From Duncaniella sp. (GTDB lineage Bacteria > Bacteroidota > Bacteroidia > Bacteroidales > Muribaculaceae): 64,000 nucleotides of DNA. The notes below the pieces were generated by a model that saw only the letters and a program-made list of their open reading frames with translations, did not search any database and had not been told where the DNA came from. Position numbers and translations under genes: made by a program. Shown here piece after piece: positions 37,222-45,012 of the stretch; the first letter of the stretch is position 1, and each line of letters begins with the position of its first letter. The stretch is from assembly GCF_029054785.1 (NCBI RefSeq), contig NZ_JAIDEN010000091.1:1-64000 (forward strand), read 5' to 3'.

Positions 37222-37827
37222 TCAGTCTTCTTTGCTGTCGGAACTCAGCTTTTTGAGTGCGTCCCAACGCGAATCGGTCTGCTGCGGCTCTTCGCCGGGC
37301 GAATCCGGCGCGGAATCCATTGAATCCATCTCGTCCATGAGCTGATCGGTCAGCTCGGCATCCTCATCGTCGATTTTGGTCGCACGGTGCTTGCGGAGCA
37401 AGGCGCTCATCGCACGGTTGCATTTTCCGAGCGGATGGACGTGCTTGACCGGAATGGCCAGTGAGGCTGTGTCGAAGATCATGTACGACACGTTGAGATA
37501 GTTGTCGCTTTCGGGAATGATCAGAAGTTCGTCGGTTTCGGAATAGTCGTCGCCATACTTTACGGCGATCTCATATTTAGCCTCGATAGGCTGGATCAGA
37601 TCGTCGAGACAACGGTCACAGATGAGGGTCACTGTCCCGGCCACGTTGAAAGCAAGATCATAAATATCATGCTTGTGGGTGACTGTGAGCTTCACCTGAA
37701 GATCGGCATCGTGTATGTCGGCGCTCTCCATGTTCACAAAAAACTGTTTGCCCAAGTGATATTCAAACTCTTGAACTCCCTCAGGTATAGTTTTCAATGG
37801 AAGGCGGAATTCTGAAAATTTTCCCAC
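37222..37827 (-). CDS. DUF177 (YceD) family protein
   Basis: The 201-residue protein has the DUF177 core LICDRCLDDLIQPIEAKYEI near residue 70 and the C-terminal-domain motif VKHVHPLGKCN. YceD-type proteins are encoded before rpmF and take part in 23S rRNA/large-subunit maturation (known for plant and some bacterial members; assignment here by family). The last 40 residues are acidic and low complexity. It heads the rpmF-fabH group and has a consensus promoter. Confidence 0.88.
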   Translation of the reverse strand: MGKFSEFRLPLKTIPEGVQEFEYHLGKQFFVNMESADIHDADLQVKLTVTHKHDIYDLAFNVAGTVTLICDRCLDDLIQPIEAKYEIAVKYGDDYSETDELLIIPESDNYLNVSYMIFDTASLAIPVKHVHPLGKCNRAMSALLRKHRATKIDDEDAELTDQLMDEMDSMDSAPDSPGEEPQQTDSRWDALKKLSSDSKED

Positions 37828-37852
37828 GACTGTATTGATTGAAAAAACTGCG

Positions 37853-37883
37853 CAAAGGTAGTCAAAAAGTTTCAGAAATCAAA
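37853..37883 (-). promoter_or_regulatory. Promoter of the DUF177-rpmF-fabH unit
   Basis: On the minus strand TTTG (37880-37883), a 19-base spacer and TACCTTTG (37853-37860). It lies 26 bases before the start codon. Confidence 0.7.
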
Positions 37884-38055
37884 ACAATAATCCCCAAAAC
37901 CTTGCTTTTCCTCTCAGCAGAAGATGATTTTAGCCCGAAAAGCAGCAAATTCACTTGAATAAATCAGTCTCGCATCACATTGTCGGCCTTGTCATTGAGC
38001 ATATCGAGCATCAAACGGTCTCCTCGTTTCTTTACAGTTTGTCAGTAAGCGAATT

Positions 38056-38412
38056 TCATGTGTTTTGTTCGGGTTCTGTTCCGATGATTGCTTTCACTTC
38101 TGCTTTCAGAAGAGGAATGTCTTTGATCACAATCGCCCAAAGAATCTCATATCGCAGACTATCATAACCGTGGATCAGATAATTACGGGTATTTACAATT
38201 TTACGTGCATTTGTAATCGAAATATCATCCCTGATTTTGAGAATCCGATTTGTGGCTTCTCCAATAATTGCGATATTCATTTGCACAGCCCTTATCAATA
38301 TCGGGGTAGCGCAAAACACATCGTAACGACAGGGATACTGACTAACAAATGATTCTATCTCATCTATCGCGTTTAAAATATCATCAAGATATTTTTTCAG
38401 TTCCCTATCCAT
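38056..38412 (-). CDS. HepT-like HEPN ribonuclease toxin
   Basis: The 118-residue helical protein carries the HEPN R-x4-6-H motif as RNYLIH (Arg76 to His81), the catalytic signature of HepT-type RNases (DUF86). It overlaps by 8 bases the end of an MNT nucleotidyltransferase gene, giving a complete HEPN/MNT toxin-antitoxin pair in antitoxin-toxin order. Known MNT partners neutralise HepT by AMP-ylating a Tyr near the motif; a Tyr sits within it (RNYLIHGY). It lies at the left edge of the prophage and could be host or phage cargo. Confidence 0.85.
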   Translation of the reverse strand: MDRELKKYLDDILNAIDEIESFVSQYPCRYDVFCATPILIRAVQMNIAIIGEATNRILKIRDDISITNARKIVNTRNYLIHGYDSLRYEILWAIVIKDIPLLKAEVKAIIGTEPEQNT

Positions 38413-38710
38413 AAATCAGCAGCCGTTTTTCGTTCAGCTCTTCACGGAAATACGGATTGCGCACAGCGCTGTCATCTGTTATGTCAACCTTACGACCGAA
38501 TACGTTTTCAAGAGCATTTTGAAAATCAAAGAAGTTGTCGGCGGCTTCCATCAATGGGATATTTTCCCACTCAAAATCCACACACAGATCAACATCGCTT
38601 TTGTCATTAAAACGATTTGTCAAGATCGAACCGAAAACCCACAGCTTGCGCACATGGAATCTTTTGCAAAGTTCGACGATTTTCTCGATGTTCAACTCTA
38701 TCAGTTTCAT
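38405..38710 (-). CDS. MntA-like minimal nucleotidyltransferase antitoxin
   Basis: The 101-residue protein has the minimal nucleotidyltransferase core VFGSILTNRFNDKSDVDLCVDF, with Gly27-Ser28 and the metal-binding Asp39 and Asp41. It is the antitoxin partner of the overlapping HepT-like gene. The ATG at 38710 is chosen; the open frame extends upstream only through the TGTCCCG-pair repeat, which is unlikely to be coding. A -7 element at 38744-38751 would put that repeat in the mRNA leader, where a bound protein could control the pair. Confidence 0.83.
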   Translation of the reverse strand: MKLIELNIEKIVELCKRFHVRKLWVFGSILTNRFNDKSDVDLCVDFEWENIPLMEAADNFFDFQNALENVFGRKVDITDDSAVRNPYFREELNEKRLLIYG

Positions 38711-38714
38711 GCGT

Positions 38715-38732
38715 TGTCCCGTTTTTGTCCCG
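38715..38732. repeat. TGTCCCG-pair repeat, copy 1
   Basis: TGTCCCGTTTTTGTCCCG: two TGTCCCG heptamers whose starts are 11 bases apart, about one helical turn, as expected for a dimer-binding site. It is identical to copy 2. Confidence 0.8.
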
Positions 38733-38743
38733 TTAATCACCTG

Positions 38744-38751
38744 CAAATATA
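38744..38751 (-). promoter_or_regulatory. -7 element of the HEPN/MNT pair
   Basis: The minus strand reads TATATTTG. Transcription would begin near 38740 and run through repeat copy 1 before the antitoxin start at 38710. Confidence 0.5.
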
Positions 38752-38813
38752 CGAATAAAACGCTAATTTCCATGTGGTTGTTGCGTCTAAAAACTTTTAT
38801 TGAAAAACAAGCA

Positions 38814-38831
38814 TGTCCCGTTTTTGTCCCG
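38814..38831. repeat. TGTCCCG-pair repeat, copy 2
   Basis: Identical to copy 1 over 18 bases, 99 bases further right. After a short gap the similarity to copy 3 continues through TATTCAAT. Confidence 0.8.
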
Positions 38832-38841
38832 GCTATTCAAT

Positions 38842-38876
38842 AAAAATGGGCTTAACCCATTGAGTTAAGCCCATTT
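38842..38876 (-). terminator. Terminator of the prophage repressor gene
   Basis: AAATGGGCTTAAC (38844-38856) pairs perfectly with GTTAAGCCCATTT (38864-38876). The leftward transcript continues into TTTTTATTG, so it acts on the leftward repressor transcript. Confidence 0.8.
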
Positions 38877-38964
38877 ACCAAAAATTTGTCGGGGTGAGAA
38901 GAAAGAAAAACCTCTCATAGTAACACCTCTCGGCCTGTTTAAAGGGTTATTATATGTTATTATT

Positions 38965-39342
38965 TTATAGGTGTTGTCCCGTTTCCGTCCCGATATTCAA
39001 TCCAGACGCGGCTAACAACACTTGAATCAATCGCTCCTTTTCCGCAAGTAGGTCCAGGAGCGATTTTTGTTCCGACCCGATCATCACAGTGGCTGGACCG
39101 ACCACTGTGTGTGCTTGTATATCGGAGTAATTTTTGTTGCCTCCAACTGGGATATCAAATGCCGCGGAGGGATTCAGCCCAGATCCGGCACATAGTTTCT
39201 CCCACAACAAACAATCCATTGTCTCTTTGTTAAATAGTGTTGACAGATAGTTGTATGTTATACCCGCGGCGTTGGCAACGTCGCGTTTCTTTATATTGTT
39301 GGTTTCTATGTGCTTTTTGAGCAACTGACCGAGATGTTTCAT
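38965..39342 (-). CDS. Prophage HTH repressor-like protein
   Basis: The 125-residue protein has an N-terminal helix-turn-helix: GQLLKKHIETNNIKKRDVAN followed by AAGITYNYLSTLFNKE. The C-terminal part has a short coiled-coil-like stretch (LLDLLAEKERLIQVLLAASG). It is transcribed leftward, divergent from a Cro-like gene, as in lambdoid switches. It lacks a LexA/CI peptidase domain, so induction would not be by self-cleavage. Repeat copy 3 forms the end of its coding sequence. The -7-like element lies only 6 bases before the ATG, suggesting a leaderless mRNA, as known for the lambda repressor. Confidence 0.75.
   Translation of the reverse strand: MKHLGQLLKKHIETNNIKKRDVANAAGITYNYLSTLFNKETMDCLLWEKLCAGSGLNPSAAFDIPVGGNKNYSDIQAHTVVGPATVMIGSEQKSLLDLLAEKERLIQVLLAASGLNIGTETGQHL
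38975..38992. repeat. TGTCCCG-pair repeat, copy 3
   Basis: TGTCCCGTTTCCGTCCCG differs from copies 1 and 2 at two bases in the middle. It lies inside the 3' end of the repressor coding sequence. Confidence 0.7.
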
Positions 39343-39467
39343 GTTCTGCAAATGTTAAACATTATTAAACTAATCAAGAATGACATTCTCAGATAGTTTA
39401 ACTTTCAATAATTCTTCGTTACTTTGCTGTTGCTAATTTACAACAAATAACTAAAACCAACAAGAAT
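39343..39467. promoter_or_regulatory. Divergent repressor/Cro control region
   Basis: These 125 bases hold a perfect palindrome GAATGACATTC (39378-39388) centred between the genes, flanked by TTAAAC boxes at about 39355 and 39366 and by the inverse box GTTTAA at about 39396. A rightward element TACTTTG (39420-39426) precedes the Cro-like gene, and a leftward TAACATTTG variant (39349-39357) abuts the repressor ATG. Operators for the switch are the natural reading. Confidence 0.6.
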
Positions 39468-39677
39468 ATGACCGCAAATCACGCTCTTGACAAGTACCTA
39501 AGCTCTCTTGACGCCAAGGAGCAAATCGCTAAATCTCGTGATATTCGTGAGTTATGCCGAATTTCAAGATTTGTGCTTTGTGCTTGGCGACGTGGTCGCA
39601 CTCCAATTCCTTGGGTTTTTCTTGACAAAATTACTGAAGCTATTGGCGAAAATATCTTTGAAAATGTCACAAATTGA
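39468..39677 (+). CDS. Cro-like small HTH protein
   Basis: The 69-residue basic protein is compatible with a helix-turn-helix (RDIRELCRISRFVLCAWRRG, with TPIPWVFLDKITEAIGENIF after it). It is the first rightward gene after the divergent switch region, the position of Cro. No other domain is present. Function is assigned from size, fold pattern and position. Confidence 0.6.
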   Translation: MTANHALDKYLSSLDAKEQIAKSRDIRELCRISRFVLCAWRRGRTPIPWVFLDKITEAIGENIFENVTN

Positions 39678-39693
39678 TTAAATTGACATCTAC

Positions 39694-40248
39694 ATGTCAT
39701 TAACTAATATTGAATTTTTCGCCTATGAGGGTGAGGTCTGGTATCAGTCATCAGATGGTTCAATCGAAAAGTTACAAGAATCCAATTCTGAAATAATCGA
39801 TGAACTAATAGACCACATAGCTACCTTTTATCCCAAGGCTCACAACGCTCTTTGCTCCGAGTACAAAGGGTGCGCCCTCAACAGATCATATTATCGCTAT
39901 CGCATAGTCTCGCGCTTTATACGCTGCAATTTTGCGAAGCTCGATAATATCCCCGATTTTTCCCCTAATTGTCGATGTTCGTTTGAATTCGTTCCGTGCC
40001 CCCTTCGTGGAGAGTGTCGCCATGAAAGAGTTATTTGTCGCCCGGAGTTTGACCATAAGCTGTCTGCGGCAGAAATGCCGGTTCTCCGGCTATGGTTCAA
40101 CGCCCTTTCTATTGATGATATCGCAGACCGGCTGTGCCTCTCTCCTCACACTGTTAACAATCACATTCGTCATGCGTATCAACGTCTCAACATTCACTCC
40201 AGGGCTGAATTTGTTCGGTATGCCTCTCAAAACCATCTGTTCTCATGA
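39694..40248 (+). CDS. LuxR-type HTH regulator with a cysteine cluster
   Basis: The 184-residue protein ends in a LuxR/FixJ-type HTH: LSAAEMPVLRLWFNALSIDD through RLCLSPHTVNNHIRHAYQRL. Ahead of it is a cysteine-rich stretch (NCRCSFEFVPCPLRGECRHE plus a further Cys), which may bind zinc. The first half has no recognised domain. It follows the Cro-like gene and its stop codon overlaps the start of the primase gene, so it probably regulates early or lysogeny genes. Similar proteins are frequent in Bacteroidota prophages. Confidence 0.75.
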   Translation: MSLTNIEFFAYEGEVWYQSSDGSIEKLQESNSEIIDELIDHIATFYPKAHNALCSEYKGCALNRSYYRYRIVSRFIRCNFAKLDNIPDFSPNCRCSFEFVPCPLRGECRHERVICRPEFDHKLSAAEMPVLRLWFNALSIDDIADRLCLSPHTVNNHIRHAYQRLNIHSRAEFVRYASQNHLFS

Positions 40249-43200
40249 ATTCAGACAATCATAAATACAGCAAATGGGAGGTGCAGAAGGTCAAAGACCT
40301 CGACATTCGTTTGTTTATTCCCGGCTGCGACCAACGCAAAGTATCACAAGACGTAGAGTGCCCTTTCTGCGGCAAGACAAAGTTTAACATCAGCCGCAAA
40401 AAAGGTTACAACAATGCCAAATGTTGGGCGTGCGGCCAAGGCTTCTCTGGCCCGATTGCGGCTGTTGCCTACTATCAAGGCATAAACCTTGACACTGACT
40501 GGCTACATGCTCTCGAAGAGACCGCCCGCCAAGGTGGTATTGTCATCACTCCGGAGGAACGCCGGCGCGAGGAATCCATTGCCGCTGCTGTCAAGTCGAA
40601 TCACTCCTCTTTCTTGCGTCAGCAACTCGAATCATCAGGATTGACGGAGGCCGATGTCATGGCCTCGATTATAGAGGGCGGTCAGGATTTATTCCGCTCT
40701 CCTTTCCGAAAAGGCCGAGTAAATGAGTCTTTCATTCCGGACGACGCCGGCGACGAAATGCTCATTTACTACTATGACCTTAACGGACGGCCTATGATGT
40801 ACACGGCAAAAGGGTCGGCAAAGCCTCGTCAGTATGTGCGTGTACGTTGGTCTAACCCGGCTCTCCATCGAGGGGCCAACGGCAAAGAAATGAAATATCA
40901 GACTCCCGCCGGAGCTTCTTGCCGTGTTTATATACCGGAGAAGATCCGCCGTCTGTATAAAAGTAAAACCCACATCGACACACTGTTCCTTCAGGAAGGC
41001 GAAAAGAAGGCCGAAAAGGCCTGCAAGCACGGTATGTTATCTATCGGCATACAAGGTATAAATAACTTCGGCTCGCAACAGGAAGGTCTGTTGCAAGACA
41101 TTCAGGACATTGCCAAAATTTGCTCGATAGCCAACATCGTTCTTGTCATGGATTCAGACTGGAACGACCTACACAGAGATATTATCGTCGGCGACCGTGC
41201 CGATAAACGCCCGAACTCATTCTCTAAAGCTGTCATCAAGTACCGCCAGTATATGAAGACATTCAACACCATTGGCCTGTCAGTAAATATCTGGTGGGGC
41301 CATGTGAATGAGAATGAACACGGCGACAAGGGAGTCGATGACCTCCTTTGTGGTTCCCTGCTCGGTCGAGAGTCTGAGCTGATGGAGGACATTGAGCGCA
41401 CGATGAACTCTCACGATGGCCGGGGAAAGTGGCTCAATATCCACAAGATTACAGAGGAATCCGACACTAAAATTCGCGATTTTTGGTCGCTCAATGATGT
41501 TCAGGCGTTCTATGAAATCCACAAAGAGCGTTTGACCGGGATTGATACTTTCAAGATTGGCAATATCCGCTACAAGGCAGAGAACGGCGCTCTCGTGCCT
41601 GTGAGCCGGTATTCTTCGTCAACAGACATATACTCAATCACCCAAACATCTAAGGGCGAGGATAAAGTGGAGTTTAACGACGTCGAAGCATTCCGCTTCC
41701 TTGCGGCCAGTGGTTTTTACCGACTGCGCAATAGCGACGAAGCGGCCACCGGCTATGAGTTCATTCGCATTGATGACGGTATCATTGACCGTGTGGCCTC
41801 TTATGAAGTGCGAGACTTTATCCGAAGCTACATTACGGCCAACTGCAAGAATGATTTGGTTCTCAGATTTTTCAAGAAGAAACTGTCAACAATTATGTCG
41901 GATAAGCAACTTGAAGAGCTCGATATTATTTCTGATGATTTCAATAATTTCACTTCGGGCGTTCAGCGTACCTGCTACAACAATGGTCAAGTCGAGATAA
42001 CGGCCAACGCTATCACTCCTAATAAGCCGATTAGTCAGGTATGGCGCAGCCGTATTGTTCCCCGGCGTTTTACTCGTGTGCCTATCATCAAGGATATCCA
42101 GAAAATCGGCGATAACTTTTATATAGAATACACGCCGGAGGCGGCAAAGTGTGAGTTCCTTTCTTTCCTCGTCAATACCTCCAACAACTTTTTCGCACAT
42201 GACGCAGAGCGCGAGTTATCCGATTCTGAAACATTCGAGTGGATTCACCATATTGTCAACAAAATCACCACGCTTGGATTCTTGCTTTGTGATTATAAAT
42301 ATGCCTCGGAACGCAAGGCCGTGATTATTCAGGACCACCTCATGTCTGAGGTCGGCCAGAGTCACGGCGGCGCCGGCAAGTCTATTGTCGGAAATGCTAT
42401 CGGTCATGTCGTGAACCAATTCTTCATCGATGGCAAACAGATGAAGCGAGATGACGAGTTTCTTCTATCCGGCGTTACCAAGGCAACACGGAATATATTC
42501 ATCGACGACGTAAAGACAAACTTTGCGTTTGAGAATCTTTTCGCTATGGTAACCGGCCCAATGTATGTCAATCCCAAAGGCAAAGATCGCTACTGCATAC
42601 CTCTTAAGGACTCGCCGAAAATATTGATCACCACAAATCACGCAATCAACAAGGCCAATGAAGCCGCCACGAAGCGTCGAATCATCTACATGGAGTTCTC
42701 GACTTGGTATAATCCTGATCACACTCTCGTCGATGATTTTCACCACATGTTTTTCGACGATTGGAACGAAGAGCAATGGAATCTATTTGACAATCTCATG
42801 GCCGAGTGTGTCATGTACTATTTCCGCTCTTTTGAGAACTGTTGGGCGCGTGAAGGCGCTGGAGCTGTTCCACCGCCCATGAAGAACATTGAGCTGCGCA
42901 CTCTCCGTCAGGAGATGTCTGAAGTGCTATATCAGTGGGCCGAGGAGTATTTTGACCCGTCAGGCTCTCATCTTAACGAGCGCATTAAACGCGCTGACCT
43001 CGTAGCTTCATTCTTCGAGTATGCCGGTGGTCCTGCCGGCCACGGTGTCACTCGAACCAATTTCAAAGGCAAGATACAGGCCTATTGTAAGTTTAAGGGG
43101 TACGATTTCAATATCGACCGCCCTAATGCCGAGAAAGCATATTACTCAGACTGGAAACCGTTACACCCTGAAGAATCGTTCATCGGTTCAGACGATAAAT

Positions 43201-43265
43201 CTGGCGGCGCCGAATATTTCAAAGTTTACTCTCCGGCAAAAGAAAAAGAACTCAAACCATTCTAA
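40245..43265 (+). CDS. Phage primase-helicase
   Basis: This 1006-residue replication protein has a CHC2-like zinc finger (Cys39, Cys42, Cys60, Cys63 in ECPFCG and KCWACG), a TOPRIM-like part around residues 245-305 (LFLQEGEKKA, IVLVMDSDW) and an SF3-like helicase with Walker A HGGAGKS near residue 705, followed by IFIDDVK. The layout is that of phage primase-helicases with a DUF5906/D5-type ATPase. It would prime and unwind phage DNA. The start codon overlaps the preceding regulator's stop. Confidence 0.88.
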   Translation: MNSDNHKYSKWEVQKVKDLDIRLFIPGCDQRKVSQDVECPFCGKTKFNISRKKGYNNAKCWACGQGFSGPIAAVAYYQGINLDTDWLHALEETARQGGIVITPEERRREESIAAAVKSNHSSFLRQQLESSGLTEADVMASIIEGGQDLFRSPFRKGRVNESFIPDDAGDEMLIYYYDLNGRPMMYTAKGSAKPRQYVRVRWSNPALHRGANGKEMKYQTPAGASCRVYIPEKIRRLYKSKTHIDTLFLQEGEKKAEKACKHGMLSIGIQGINNFGSQQEGLLQDIQDIAKICSIANIVLVMDSDWNDLHRDIIVGDRADKRPNSFSKAVIKYRQYMKTFNTIGLSVNIWWGHVNENEHGDKGVDDLLCGSLLGRESELMEDIERTMNSHDGRGKWLNIHKITEESDTKIRDFWSLNDVQAFYEIHKERLTGIDTFKIGNIRYKAENGALVPVSRYSSSTDIYSITQTSKGEDKVEFNDVEAFRFLAASGFYRLRNSDEAATGYEFIRIDDGIIDRVASYEVRDFIRSYITANCKNDLVLRFFKKKLSTIMSDKQLEELDIISDDFNNFTSGVQRTCYNNGQVEITANAITPNKPISQVWRSRIVPRRFTRVPIIKDIQKIGDNFYIEYTPEAAKCEFLSFLVNTSNNFFAHDAERELSDSETFEWIHHIVNKITTLGFLLCDYKYASERKAVIIQDHLMSEVGQSHGGAGKSIVGNAIGHVVNQFFIDGKQMKRDDEFLLSGVTKATRNIFIDDVKTNFAFENLFAMVTGPMYVNPKGKDRYCIPLKDSPKILITTNHAINKANEAATKRRIIYMEFSTWYNPDHTLVDDFHHMFFDDWNEEQWNLFDNLMAECVMYYFRSFENCWAREGAGAVPPPMKNIELRTLRQEMSEVLYQWAEEYFDPSGSHLNERIKRADLVASFFEYAGGPAGHGVTRTNFKGKIQAYCKFKGYDFNIDRPNAEKAYYSDWKPLHPEESFIGSDDKSGGAEYFKVYSPAKEKELKPF

Positions 43266-43274
43266 TTTACCTAT

Positions 43275-43577
43275 ATGGATAACAAGGAAATCGCTCTCAC
43301 TGTGGTAAGTAAGGTTACAGGTGTGGCAAAATCAACAATTCTTTCCCGGACGCGGATATGGCCTGCCGTTGAAGCTCGGCAGCTCATAATCCTTTTGTTA
43401 TATCGCGACGGCGCCACCGACGAGTCAATCTCATGGATATTGAAACGTGGCCGGTGTGCCATTCTTAAATCCCGGCACACCGCAACAGACTCCCTCCGGC
43501 TATCAAAATTATTCCGTGCCAAATTCGACAAAGCCTCAGAACTATATGAACACCAAAAATCCTTACGAGTATCTTAA
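43275..43577 (+). CDS. DnaA domain IV-like DNA-binding protein
   Basis: The 100-residue protein resembles the isolated DNA-binding domain of DnaA: VSKVTGVAKSTILSRTR, then VEARQLIILLLYRDGATDES and ISWILKRGRCAILKSRHTA, matching the helix-turn-helix and the signature region (where DnaA has GRDHSTVLHA). The AAA+ ATPase domain is absent. It starts 9 bases after the primase-helicase gene, so a role at the phage replication origin, or in competing with host DnaA, is a reasonable inference. Confidence 0.65.
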   Translation: MDNKEIALTVVSKVTGVAKSTILSRTRIWPAVEARQLIILLLYRDGATDESISWILKRGRCAILKSRHTATDSLRLSKLFRAKFDKASELYEHQKSLRVS

Positions 43578-43896
43578 AATTGACTGTCTCGCCGATGTTG
43601 ATCCAGTCGAAGCTCAGTCAACCTGGTGCGTTACCGATGGCCGCGACGAAACCGTCACAATCTTCTCGTCGCCACTCCAAGATGGCTCTTGGGTTTATGG
43701 CTATCTCGTTCACTGGGCCAATGGCCGGACATCAGTGCAACAGCCGACTGCAGCCCTCGGCCGTTTTCACTCACAGCGCGAGGCCAAATTGTATGCAATC
43801 GGTTTCATGCTCCTGTATCTGGACTATTTCCTGGAAGAAACCCGTGCCGACCTTCGCCGAGCTGAAGCGGCTCTTATTCAAGCAGAACTATTCTAA
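43546..43896 (+). CDS. Unknown phage protein
   Basis: The 116-residue product has no recognised domain. It contains YLVHWANGRTSVQQPTAALG, then an amphipathic helix (REAKLYAIGFMLLYLDYFL) and a charged C-terminal helix (EETRADLRRAEAALIQAELF). It overlaps the DnaA-like gene by 32 bases, so the pair is probably translated together. The ATG at 43546 is used because the frame upstream lies inside the neighbouring gene. It is the first of a dense run of small genes. Confidence 0.6.
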   Translation: MNTKNPYEYLKIDCLADVDPVEAQSTWCVTDGRDETVTIFSSPLQDGSWVYGYLVHWANGRTSVQQPTAALGRFHSQREAKLYAIGFMLLYLDYFLEETRADLRRAEAALIQAELF

Positions 43897-43907
43897 TTCC
43901 CCAAAAT

Positions 43908-44258
43908 ATGGTTTACAAACTTTCCATTCTTCTTGCCCTCGCTCTTGTTGGCTGCTCTCAGCCTAACAACGAGCTTTCCGGATCATCGGCTCAGCCTCAT
44001 GCAGCCGTCGCCTCTGTGTCAATTCCTGCCGGGTTCTCCGTCATCGAGCAGCACCCCGACGGATATTTCATTCGTCTTGCCTCCGCGGAACGTGCCTCTG
44101 CCGCCACGATCCGCTCAATCGCCGACACATTCAATGGCGAATTTGACCGTGTCGACCTATGTCTCGACGTCGCCCATGAGCGCGGCGATGAATACGCCTC
44201 GATCATCGGCTTTCAGGTGTTCGACCACGAAAATGATAACATCTACTCACTTGAATGA
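43908..44258 (+). CDS. Small phage-encoded lipoprotein
   Basis: The 116-residue protein has a lipoprotein signal peptide, LSILLALALVGC, with lipobox Cys at residue 16. The mature part is Ala/Ser-rich at first and then a compact domain (GFSVIEQHPDGYFIRLASA...). A lipoprotein in the early region is suited to superinfection exclusion or another lysogenic surface change, but no homology supports this. It overlaps the next gene by four bases. Confidence 0.65.
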   Translation: MVYKLSILLALALVGCSQPNNELSGSSAQPHAAVASVSIPAGFSVIEQHPDGYFIRLASAERASAATIRSIADTFNGEFDRVDLCLDVAHERGDEYASIIGFQVFDHENDNIYSLE

Positions 44259-44485
44259 CGACAAATCCGACAAAGGCCGTGCTGCTGCGCTCTCTGACGA
44301 TCGGCTGTCTCCACATTCAGAAAGGCGTTGAAGTTGATTTGTTCTCAATCGGTGAAACCGGCGCTTTTATATCCGTCGACCGCAACTCCTTCTGTGTTCC
44401 GCAACACTTTATAACCATCATACCTCCCGACTCGACACGAGTCCATAAACGTAAGAAGAAACAAACTAAACGTAAGAAAAAATGA
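44255..44485 (+). CDS. Small protein with lysine-rich tail
   Basis: This unknown 76-residue protein has a beta-rich body (LTIGCLHIQKGVEVDLFSIG) and ends in KRKKKQTKRKKK, a highly basic tail that would bind nucleic acid. It overlaps both neighbours by four bases (ATGA), showing translational coupling. Confidence 0.55.
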   Translation: MTTNPTKAVLLRSLTIGCLHIQKGVEVDLFSIGETGAFISVDRNSFCVPQHFITIIPPDSTRVHKRKKKQTKRKKK

Positions 44486-44676
44486 AACTAATAACCCCCG
44501 GCCTCATGTACTGGTGTCTCCCACCGGTGCTCGCCATCTCTGACGCTGCAATAGCGTATGCCCTCGACCTCGCCAATGGCGACATCGAGGACGAGAGAGA
44601 AATCATCGATGTCGAATACGAAGACATAACTGACATTAAGGAAGAAGTCCCGGGCGAGGAGGCCTTTGTTAGTTAA
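44482..44676 (+). CDS. Small acidic phage protein
   Basis: This unknown 64-residue protein has a hydrophobic N-terminal stretch (GLMYWCLPPVLAISDAAIAY) and a strongly acidic C-terminal half (GDIEDEREIIDVEYEDITD). Acidic small phage proteins are sometimes DNA mimics; that is only a possibility here. It is coupled to the preceding basic-tail gene. Confidence 0.5.
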   Translation: MKLITPGLMYWCLPPVLAISDAAIAYALDLANGDIEDEREIIDVEYEDITDIKEEVPGEEAFVS

Positions 44677-44677
44677 T

Positions 44678-45007
44678 ATGATCGCTTCCTTCAATCACAT
44701 CGTATTTGTGAAGTATCCAAATGTAAGAAACGTGCAACCGGGCACAATATACATCGATGCGCCGGGACACACCGCTATGTGGCAATGCCCTTGCGGTTGT
44801 GGGAACATCGCCAAGGTCAAAATCAGAAAATGTAAGGTTTTTGACCCTTACGATAGCGTTTCCGTACCGTCAGATGAAGTGGGATATGAATTAAGCGATG
44901 ACGGCGAGTTTTCAGCGTCTCCACTATTTGTGGACCCAAAATGTCCTAACGGCCTTGTCTATGGTATTGAACACAATAAGGTAATTATTCATCAAGCAAA
45001 TATTTAA
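44678..45007 (+). CDS. Small zinc-ribbon-like protein (DUF6527-like)
   Basis: The 109-residue protein has the pattern TAMWQCPCGCGNIAKVKI and a further cysteine pair (RKCKVFDP, DPKCPNG), like the metal-binding DUF6527 family found in phages and mobile elements. Its role is unknown. The ATG at 44678 is used; a TTG 12 bases earlier would overlap the previous gene. It is followed after 5 bases by another unknown gene. Confidence 0.6.
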   Translation: MIASFNHIVFVKYPNVRNVQPGTIYIDAPGHTAMWQCPCGCGNIAKVKIRKCKVFDPYDSVSVPSDEVGYELSDDGEFSASPLFVDPKCPNGLVYGIEHNKVIIHQANI

Positions 45008-45012
45008 TTTGT

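Noticed and set aside
38056..38710. HEPN/MNT genes as part of a larger defence island
   Set aside because: No restriction, CRISPR or other defence genes adjoin them; neighbours are housekeeping genes on one side and phage genes on the other.
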